Source of the DNA: Fibrobacterales bacterium
Lineage (GTDB): Bacteria > Fibrobacterota > Fibrobacteria > Fibrobacterales > CADBQJ01
Direction of reading: 5' to 3'
Assembly (NCBI GenBank): GCA_017650365.1
Contig: JAGCEZ010000014.1
Location: 1 to 33,936 of the forward strand
Length of the DNA: 33,936 nt
How positions within the stretch are numbered: position 1 is the first letter of the stretch; every line of letters begins with the position of its first letter. The position numbers and the translations under genes are program-made. The notes below the pieces were generated by a model. The model ran no database searches. It worked only from the letters and a program-made list of their open reading frames with translations, and was not told where the DNA came from. Positions 28,076 to 33,936 of the stretch are shown here, one piece after another.

Positions 28076-28935
28076 GTCCGCGCCTCGCCGCCGCGCACGG
28101 CGGGGACCACTCGGTTGCGCCCGCCTTCCTTGGCCTTGTAGAGCGCGTCGTCGGCGCGCTGGATGAAGTCGTCGATCGTCTCGGTGTCGACGTCGTAGGA
28201 GGCCACGCCCATCGAGATGGTGTAGTGGATCGTCTGGTAGTCCACCTTGAGCTCGCTCGCCTCGATGCCCGCGCGGATCCGCTCGGCGAACCGGACGGTC
28301 TGGTCGAGCGTGGTCTGCGGCGTGAGGACGACGAACTCCTCCCCGCCCCAGCGCCCGACGGTGTCGTAGGGGCGGCACTCGTGCTCGAGGAAGCGCGAGA
28401 GCTGGCAGATCACCTCGTCGCCGGCCCCGTGGCCGTAGGTGTCGTTGACGCGCTTGAAGTGGTCGATGTCGATGAAGACCAGGCCGGCGGTGCCGTTGCC
28501 GCGCCCGGTGCGGCGCACGCGGTCGAGCTCGCTTTCGAGCGCGCCGATGAAGCTGCGGCGGTTGCAGAGACCCGAGAGCGGGTCGGTCTCGGCCGTGGCC
28601 TCGAGTTCGCGGATCTTCTGGTCGCGCTTGAGGAACTGCCGCCCGAACGTGATGCCCAGCGACCCGAACCAGCTCGTCATCGCCAGCGTGACGGCCGCAA
28701 CGACGAGGAAGAAGACGGGGTGGAGCGCCATCGAGACCAGGTCGCCGAACGTGCTCGGCTCGGCCTTGACCCAGGCGATCAGCGCCAGCACGACCATCGA
28801 GAAGGCGAGCCCGACGAAGAGCCCGAGCAGCGCGAAGAAGTTGCCGAAGAGGTCGAACGACGCGCGCGAGAGGAAGCCGCTCCGCTTGTGCAGGATCGGC
28901 TTCAGGATCTCGTTCACTTCCATTCGTATGGCCAT
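28072..28935 (-). CDS. Membrane-bound diguanylate cyclase (GGDEF)
   Basis: It makes cyclic di-GMP from two GTP at the inner membrane. I start it at ATG 28935 (MAIRMEVNEI), with GGAG five bases upstream; a TTG start eight codons earlier is possible. Of 287 residues, two membrane helices lie at about 33-55 and 71-95. The GGDEF domain runs from DPLSGLCNRRSF (118-129) through FIDIDHFKRVNDTYGHGAGD (154-173) to the active-site GGEEF (197-201). The inhibitory I-site RxxD (Arg188-Asp191) is intact five residues before it, so product inhibition is expected. No sensory domain beyond the short periplasmic loop is seen. It ends against the island by a shared CTAG. Confidence 0.95.
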   Translation of the reverse strand: MAIRMEVNEILKPILHKRSGFLSRASFDLFGNFFALLGLFVGLAFSMVVLALIAWVKAEPSTFGDLVSMALHPVFFLVVAAVTLAMTSWFGSLGITFGRQFLKRDQKIRELEATAETDPLSGLCNRRSFIGALESELDRVRRTGRGNGTAGLVFIDIDHFKRVNDTYGHGAGDEVICQLSRFLEHECRPYDTVGRWGGEEFVVLTPQTTLDQTVRFAERIRAGIEASELKVDYQTIHYTISMGVASYDVDTETIDDFIQRADDALYKAKEGGRNRVVPAVRGGEART

Positions 28936-29002
28936 GGGGGCTCCGGACCTCTTTTTCAATAATATAGGTTATGGAAGGCCCCGGAGGGCGGCGAAAAATC
29001 CC

Positions 29003-30406
29003 TCAGAAGAGGCTCTCCCACGAGAGGTGGAGGACCGCGCCGCCGGCCGAAACGCCTGCGCCGGGCCAGGCGACGGCGAGCCCAATCCGCTGCTCCGCGC
29101 TCCCCCACCGCGCGCCCGCGCCCCAGCTCCAGAGGCGGCGCATGGTCCCGGGCGCGTCGAGCGTCCAGTCGAACGCCGCGTCGATCAGCGGGAAGAAGAG
29201 AAGCGAGGAGGTCGCGCTCCATTCGGGCTGCAGGGAGAAGAGCGCGTAGCTCGCGCTGCGGAGCGCCTGCTCGCGCCAGCCGCGCAGCGAGTTCGCGCCG
29301 CCCCAGTCGTAGGCGCTCTCGGCGCGGAGCCCGGCGCGCCAGGGCCAGCGGCTCGCGACGCGCCACCGCGCGTGGAGGGCGAACGCGTCGCGCGTGATCC
29401 GCGTCAGCCAGTCGCACGAAACGCCCCAGAGCAGCCAGCCCTCCTCCTCTTCGGGGTGCCGCCAGGAGAAGGTCCCGGAGAGGACTCCCCCGCGCCGCGC
29501 GGCGGGCAGCGGACGCCGGAGGTCGAGCGCCGCCCCGAGCGTCCCCCACCAGGAATCGCGTTCCTCGAATCCGTCCGGACCCGTGCGGTCCCCGACCCGT
29601 TCCGCGCCCGCGCCCAGCGAGAGCGAGGCCCAGGCCCCGTCCCATTCGAGCGCGAGCTCGCCGCGGAGCGCGCTCCAGAGCGTGTCTTCGCTGCGGAAGG
29701 AGCCCGTGGCGCGGATCGCGGGGCCGCGGGCGAAGAGGAACGGTTCGCGCCACGAGACCTCCCCGTCCAGCGCGTCGGCCGTGGAGCGGTACCGGGCGGC
29801 GAGGTCGCGGCCCGTCCCGAAGAGGTTCCTCCATTCGAGCGAGAAGACGCCGGAAGGAAGTTCGTTCCCCTCTTCGGAGACCAGTTCGATCTGGATCGAG
29901 CGCGTGGGGGCGTCGCGGAACGAGAATTCCGGGCGCAGGAGATTGCGCCGCGCGACGCGGCTCCAGGCGGAAGGGGCCGTTTGGACGAAGTATCCCGTGC
30001 GGAGCGCGGCGCGTTCCATCCGCTCGAGCGCGTCCGGAGTCCAGAGCGTTCCCCCGCGCCACCGCGCGAACCGGGCGATGCGGGCGTCCGGGCTCCGGCT
30101 GGAGTCGAGGTTGACCGGGGCAGCGACCTGGAAGCGCCCGCCGAGCTCCTCCTCGCACTCGACGATCCGGGATTCCGGAGGAGCTCCGCCCTCCCCGCCG
30201 CGCACGACGACCGTCACGCTCCCGAACGGATGGCCGTCGGGCTGCGCGGCGAGGAGGGCGCGCGCCCTGCGCCGGAGGGCCAGGGTGTCCGACGGATCCG
30301 AGGACGCGGCGTCGAAGGAGGCGCAGGGCGCGGCGGGCGCCCCGGACGCGAGGGCGCAGACGAACGCGAGGAGCGCGGGCGCGCATGTCCGGATCCTAGA
30401 AGACAC
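29003..30406 (-). CDS. Omp85/BamA-like outer-membrane barrel protein
   Basis: A 467-residue protein starting at GTG 30406, with GGAGG six bases upstream and an 11-base overlap with the preceding gene. A signal peptide (LLAFVCALASGAPAAPCA region) is followed by one or two POTRA-like stretches to about 150 (LWTPDALERMERAALRTGYF). A beta-barrel then contains the Omp85 hallmark GGANSLRGWREQAL (369-382; LRGW takes the place of VRGF) and PLIDAAFDW, and ends in Phe. It is shorter than BamA (about 800) and TamA (about 570), so it is probably an accessory or dedicated member. Its position after the large outer-membrane protein suggests it serves that operon, but no function is known. Confidence 0.78.
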   Translation of the reverse strand: MSSRIRTCAPALLAFVCALASGAPAAPCASFDAASSDPSDTLALRRRARALLAAQPDGHPFGSVTVVVRGGEGGAPPESRIVECEEELGGRFQVAAPVNLDSSRSPDARIARFARWRGGTLWTPDALERMERAALRTGYFVQTAPSAWSRVARRNLLRPEFSFRDAPTRSIQIELVSEEGNELPSGVFSLEWRNLFGTGRDLAARYRSTADALDGEVSWREPFLFARGPAIRATGSFRSEDTLWSALRGELALEWDGAWASLSLGAGAERVGDRTGPDGFEERDSWWGTLGAALDLRRPLPAARRGGVLSGTFSWRHPEEEEGWLLWGVSCDWLTRITRDAFALHARWRVASRWPWRAGLRAESAYDWGGANSLRGWREQALRSASYALFSLQPEWSATSSLLFFPLIDAAFDWTLDAPGTMRRLWSWGAGARWGSAEQRIGLAVAWPGAGVSAGGAVLHLSWESLF

Positions 30407-33233
30407 CGCGTCCCTCCAGCGCCAGCTTGTGCCTGAACTCGTCCCCGCGGAACTTCGCGACCCAGCTTCCCTGCAGGGTCAGCGCGTCCGCCAGCTCGAG
30501 CCGGATCCCCAGCTCGGTCCGGTGCGTCAGCCCGCGCCGGTAGCCGTCCGACATCTCCCACGGCACCTCGCGCGGACCGCGCCAGAGCACGTGCGCGCGG
30601 TGTTCGGCGAAGATCCTGCAGTCGCGCGCGGCCTTCCACTCGACGTCCGCGCCCGGCGCGATCCGCGTCGCGCGGATCTCCGCGCCCGAATCGTCGCCCG
30701 AGCTCTCGACGACGGACCAGAGCGGACCGAACCTCCAGGAGCCGACCGCGCGCCGGAACGCCGCGTCCGCGGAGTTCTCCTCCCACTCGATTCCGTCGCG
30801 GCGTTCGCTCCCGCGCGAAACGGCCAGGTCGAGGAACCAGGCCTCGTTCCAGCCCTTGTGCGCGTCGGCGCTCCAGACGTTCGAGCGGTTGTCGCCGCCG
30901 CCGTCGCCCGAGACCCTGCTCGCCGTCGCGTCGAACGAGAGGCCCGCGGAGGCGGAAAGCCGTTCGGAGCTCCAGTTCAGCGACCCGCCGCGGGTCCACC
31001 GCCCTTCCGAGAGCGAGCGGAGCGCGGAGACCGTCGGCTCGGTCCAGGCGCCGCGCCCGGAGGTGTCCGCGCCCTCCCAGTCGGCGTGTGCCCCCAGCGA
31101 GAGGTCGTTCAGGATCCCGCGCCCGGCGAAGGGCAGGAGCGCGAGAGGGAGCGAGAGCCGCGCGCCCCAGGCCGCGACGAAGCGGAGCTGCCGCGCCGCC
31201 GTGGTGTCGCGCGTCCAGCCGTCGAACCGCCAGTCGCCGAGGTCCACCCCCTCCACCCAGCGGCCGGAGGTCGAGTCGTAGACCACGTTTCCGGAGCCGC
31301 GCGGGACCTTTTTGTAGCTGCGGACCAGCGGCAGGGAGAAGGATCGCTTCCACCCCGCGTGCGAGCTCCAGGAGCCGCCCTCGGGCAGCGCCGCGTTCCA
31401 ATGCAGGTCGGCGCCAGTGAACTCGGACCGCTCCCCCGCCGCCACGCCGCGCAGCCACGAACCCGAGGCCCCGAACTCGTGCGCGTCGGACCTCCAGACG
31501 AACTCCTGCGAAAGCGCGCTCTGGCGCAGCGAGTCGCGCCAGGAGCGTTCCGTCGCCTCCTGCCGCAGGCGCGCCTCGCCCGACGCGTTCCAGGTCCAGC
31601 GCCTTCCCTCCATCGTCCAGCCCGCCTCCGCGTCGAGGTGCCGCGCGCGCCTCTCCCCGCCCTCGCGCCACCAGTCGGCGCGCGCGGAGCCGTTCGGGCG
31701 CCAGAAGCCGCGCTTCCAGGCGACCTCGCCGCTCGCGCGCAGCCTGTCGCGCTCTTCTTTCCCGACCTCGTCCCAGCGCCCCCACTCCGCGTAGCTCCGC
31801 TGCTCCGCGAGCGGAGTGGAATGCCGCGCGCCGACGCGCCCCAGCGCGACGTCCAGGTTCTCCGCCTCCGCGTCGGCGCGGCGCTGCAGGAAGTCCCCGC
31901 CCAGTTCCAGCGTCCAGGCCCCGAGCGGCGCCTCCACCGTCTGCCGGTTCAGCCAGTAGTTCCGGAGGGAGTCCTGCTCCACGTCCCAGAGCGTCCGGAA
32001 CGCGTAGGCCTCGTCCAGAGCCCCCCAGGGGCGGAATCCGTCGATCCGGCGTCCTTCCCCGCTCCAGACGAAAAACGCCTTCTCCGGGCTTCTCCAGCGC
32101 CACTGGAGGCCGTCTCCGCAGCCCGTGTCGCAATCCGCGGCCGCGCGGGAATCCAGCTGCGGGAGGGAGCGCGCCCACTCGAACGAAACGAACCCGCCCG
32201 GGCCCAGCGGCGCGGTCGCCCGGGCGTGGAGCATCGCCTCGGGAACGTCCGCGGCCTCGTCCTCCGCGGACGCAGAGTCCGGATCCGCCTCCGGGAGCCG
32301 GCTCCAGGCGAGGCCGCCCTCGATTCCCCACGTCCCGGCGCGCAGCCCGAGCGCGAAGTGCCCCATGTCCGCCGGTTCCAGGTCGTCCACCTCCTGGAAC
32401 TCCACGACCACGCGGTCCAGCGACGAGGGCAGGCGGCTTCCGAGGAAGTCGATCGTCCCGCTCATCCCGTCCACGGAGTATTCGGAGGCGTCCAGAAGCC
32501 GCCCGTTCACGCGCACGGAGACCGTCCCGGGCGCCACCTTCAGGTCCGGGCCCTCCAGCCCCAGGTCGTAGCCCTCGGAGACGCCGTCCGCCATCCGCAG
32601 CTCCACGCGCCGCCACCGCGCCCGCGCCGAGCCCCAGCTGCCTTCGGACCAGACATGCCGCGTCGCGATTCCGAACGCCGCGCCCTGCTGTTCGCGCTCG
32701 AACCGGTGCAGGTCGCCGCGCGCGCCGAACTCCAGACGCCCGTCGCCCAGCAGGAACCAGGAGCTGTCGCGCGAAAGCCGGACCCACATCCAGTCCATCT
32801 CGCGGAGGCTCGCGCTCCGGCCGCCGTCGCCCACGGGCATGTCCTGGTCGAGCAGTTCGCCCTCGATCCTCGTCCCGCCCTCCAGCGTCCCCTTGAGTTC
32901 GAGCCGGAGCCCCTGCTGCATCGAGACGCCGTCGCCGACGCCCACCTCCAGGCTCTTCACGCCGTGGAGCTCGACGTCGTTCCCCCGCGCCTTCTCCCCG
33001 TCCTCCGCTCCGTCTCCGCGGGTTTCGGCGTACCGGGTCCGCGCCTCTCCCGAATCCGCATGCGTGCGGGAGGCGGGCCCGCGGACTTCGGACGAATCGA
33101 GCCAGCGCGCCGTGGCGGACCATTGGGCGCCGTCCGCCGACGCCGGATTCCGCCCCCACGAAAACAGAGGCGCGAGAAGAATGAGGAAAGGAAGGAATCC
33201 CCGGCGGAGCACAGGCGCCCCGGGGCGGGTCAT
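30396..33233 (-). CDS. Giant outer-membrane protein, probable beta-barrel
   Basis: I start at ATG 33233 (MTRPGAPVLRRGFLPFLILL), which overlaps the Roadblock gene stop by ATGA; upstream codons are shadow sequence. The 945-residue product has a signal peptide to about 33, then a conserved N-terminal part: VSMQQGLRLELKGTLEGGTR, then ELLDQDMPVGDGGRSASLRE and MDWMWVRL. A VSVRVNGRLLDASEYSVDG ... GTIDFLGSRLPSSLDRVVVE motif follows, a pattern common to large outer-membrane or surface proteins of FCB bacteria. The rest is ~600 residues of alternating aromatic strands rich in Trp, Arg and Glu. It overlaps the Omp85-like gene by 11 bases. Family-level function unknown. Confidence 0.8.
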   Translation of the reverse strand: MTRPGAPVLRRGFLPFLILLAPLFSWGRNPASADGAQWSATARWLDSSEVRGPASRTHADSGEARTRYAETRGDGAEDGEKARGNDVELHGVKSLEVGVGDGVSMQQGLRLELKGTLEGGTRIEGELLDQDMPVGDGGRSASLREMDWMWVRLSRDSSWFLLGDGRLEFGARGDLHRFEREQQGAAFGIATRHVWSEGSWGSARARWRRVELRMADGVSEGYDLGLEGPDLKVAPGTVSVRVNGRLLDASEYSVDGMSGTIDFLGSRLPSSLDRVVVEFQEVDDLEPADMGHFALGLRAGTWGIEGGLAWSRLPEADPDSASAEDEAADVPEAMLHARATAPLGPGGFVSFEWARSLPQLDSRAAADCDTGCGDGLQWRWRSPEKAFFVWSGEGRRIDGFRPWGALDEAYAFRTLWDVEQDSLRNYWLNRQTVEAPLGAWTLELGGDFLQRRADAEAENLDVALGRVGARHSTPLAEQRSYAEWGRWDEVGKEERDRLRASGEVAWKRGFWRPNGSARADWWREGGERRARHLDAEAGWTMEGRRWTWNASGEARLRQEATERSWRDSLRQSALSQEFVWRSDAHEFGASGSWLRGVAAGERSEFTGADLHWNAALPEGGSWSSHAGWKRSFSLPLVRSYKKVPRGSGNVVYDSTSGRWVEGVDLGDWRFDGWTRDTTAARQLRFVAAWGARLSLPLALLPFAGRGILNDLSLGAHADWEGADTSGRGAWTEPTVSALRSLSEGRWTRGGSLNWSSERLSASAGLSFDATASRVSGDGGGDNRSNVWSADAHKGWNEAWFLDLAVSRGSERRDGIEWEENSADAAFRRAVGSWRFGPLWSVVESSGDDSGAEIRATRIAPGADVEWKAARDCRIFAEHRAHVLWRGPREVPWEMSDGYRRGLTHRTELGIRLELADALTLQGSWVAKFRGDEFRHKLALEGRGVF

Positions 33234-33649
33234 TGCCCGATCTTGGAGGAGGAGCCGAAGCCGCCCATCGCGGCGGCGACCTCGTCGGCCCACTTCCACG
33301 CCAGCATCCGGAATCCCTTGGGGAGGACTTCCGAGGAGAAGACGAAGACGAGCAGCGCGTTGTCGCCCACGGGGACGATGTGGACCACGCGGTTGTGGCC
33401 GATCAGGTTGAGGGAGCGGCAGGAGGGCTCGGTGATGATCTTCGCCATCGAAGTGCCGGACGACCAGGCCGCGGCGCTCAGCGCGCAGAAGACGGAGCTG
33501 TCGCCGTTTTCGAGCGTCCCGGCGTCGGAGATCGGGGTGCCGGAGACATGGCTCAGGAGGAGGTAGGAGGCCGTGGAGAGCTCGTAGACCTGCTGGAGCT
33601 TTTCCTGGAGCTCGTAGGCGGCGTTCGGAGAGATCACCATGTCGCTCAT
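33230..33649 (-). CDS. Roadblock/LC7-domain protein
   Basis: A 139-residue cytoplasmic protein with GGAGG six bases before ATG 33649. The body matches the Roadblock/LC7 fold (MglB-like): helix NAAYELQEKLQQVYELSTAS, strand YLLLSHVSGTPISDAG, the ALSAAAWSSGTSMAKI helix, and strands RVVHIVPVGDNALLVFVFSS. Such proteins are often GAPs or scaffolds for small Ras-like GTPases (MglA). No MglA gene is visible in the window. It overlaps the giant outer-membrane gene by ATGA, so its product and the membrane protein are made from one transcript. Confidence 0.88.
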   Translation of the reverse strand: MSDMVISPNAAYELQEKLQQVYELSTASYLLLSHVSGTPISDAGTLENGDSSVFCALSAAAWSSGTSMAKIITEPSCRSLNLIGHNRVVHIVPVGDNALLVFVFSSEVLPKGFRMLAWKWADEVAAAMGGFGSSSKIGQ

Positions 33650-33651
33650 GC

Positions 33652-33936
33652 TCAGCCTCCCTCTTCGGACGGCGCCTCTTCCTTCTTCTTCGGGATGTAG
33701 GGGCGCAGTTCCACGTTTTCCTCGTCGACGTCGCCGCCCTCGGACGAAGGCTCGTCGTCCCCTCCGAAGAAGAAGGCGTTGCGGTCTTCCAGCGAGCTCT
33801 TGCTCTGCTTCTTGGGCGCGGCGATCGGGCGCGGCGCTGCGGCGAAGGGGTCTTCGTCGGAGGGCGGCGCGAAGCCGCCGAAGCCGGCGGGCGCGGGCTT
33901 GGGCGCGGCGGGAGCCGGGGCGGGCTGCGCGGCGGC
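33652..33936 (-). CDS. Pro/Ala-rich acidic protein, 5' end outside window
   Basis: A frame ending at TGA (33652-33654) is open to the window edge, giving 94 residues. It begins with an Ala/Pro-rich linker (AAAQPAPAPAAPKPAPAG), continues with FGGFAPPSDEDPFAAAPRP and ends with an acidic, Lys-containing tail (VELRPYIPKKKEEAPSEEGG). It reads as a disordered C-terminus of a larger cytoplasmic protein. It lies two bases before the Roadblock gene and is the upstream gene of that operon. An MglA-type or scaffold partner is possible, but the rest is not visible. Confidence 0.7.
   Translation of the reverse strand, partial: AAAQPAPAPAAPKPAPAGFGGFAPPSDEDPFAAAPRPIAAPKKQSKSSLEDRNAFFFGGDDEPSSEGGDVDEENVELRPYIPKKKEEAPSEEGG

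Noticed and set aside
28960-29002. A terminator after the Omp85-like gene from the GGCCCCGGAGGGCGGC string
   Set aside because: No clean stem with a following T-run could be drawn on the minus strand; AT-rich bases at 28950-28970 may instead be the promoter of the diguanylate cyclase.
29394-33566. A 1390-codon plus-strand frame and an 981-codon minus frame over the giant outer-membrane gene
   Set aside because: Both are Arg/Ala/Pro-rich shadows; only the frame ending at 30396 has a signal peptide and strand periodicity.
1-33936. CRISPR arrays, tRNA or rRNA genes, transposases, integrases
   Set aside because: No regular direct repeats, no cloverleaf with CCA-type end, and no recombinase motifs were seen by eye on either strand.

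Overview
The window is GC-rich chromosomal DNA from a Gram-negative bacterium. Outer-membrane beta-barrels, an Omp85-type protein, lipoprotein and Sec signals, a PCMD-domain secreted protein, NPCBM and carboxypeptidase-regulatory-like domains and FlgD-like Ig tails together suggest the FCB superphylum. Fibrobacterota is my best guess, but there is no rRNA or other decisive marker here. No tRNA, rRNA, CRISPR array, transposase or integrase was seen, and no stretch longer than about 285 bases lacks a gene.

Layout: (1) 2-4322 (+): the end of an outer-membrane-like protein, then purC, a PurH-like gene with a shortened N-terminal domain, a Smg/DUF494-like gene and an Ala/Ser-rich anchored protein. 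(2) 4389-8726 (-): two paralogous secreted proteins. (3) 8849-11420 (+): ffh and a lysine 2,3-aminomutase. (4) 11445-16162 (-): an overlapping pyrR-pyrB-pyrC' operon whose dihydroorotase has lost metal ligands, then a GT4 glycosyltransferase and a PCMD protein. (5) 16242-17707: divergent membrane protein and lipoprotein. (6) 17798-22822 (+): surface-glycan operon (membrane glycosyltransferase with NPCBM tail, GT28-like enzyme, trmO, gtrA). (7) 22819-24293: two tandem membrane-anchored paralogs and a divergent helical protein. (8) 24302-28075 (+): accessory island. (9) 28072-33936 (-): diguanylate cyclase, then an operon of a Pro/Ala-rich protein, a Roadblock/LC7 protein, a giant outer-membrane protein and an Omp85-like barrel.

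The most unusual part is the island. It is visibly less GC-rich over most of its length and carries an XRE-HTH/ImmA-IrrE metalloprotease regulator, a 285-base hairpin-rich intergenic region, a DUF4417 protein, an EndoU-type RNase toxin, a putative immunity protein, a second EndoU copy reduced to its C-terminal half, and a second immunity-like protein. The genes from DUF4417 onward overlap or nearly touch. The second pair looks host-like in composition, as if an older toxin/immunity pair had been displaced by a newer one. This resembles toxin/immunity arrays of contact-dependent and polymorphic-toxin systems, but with no delivery protein and with a phage/ICE-type regulator.

A second theme is transcription. 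Several genes without a Shine-Dalgarno sequence (ffh, the NPCBM glycosyltransferase, gtrA, perhaps pyrR and the GT4 gene) have a TAnnnT hexamer 6-9 bases before the ATG, the arrangement expected of leaderless mRNAs. One such element recurs as an exact 17-base repeat at the left edge of the island.
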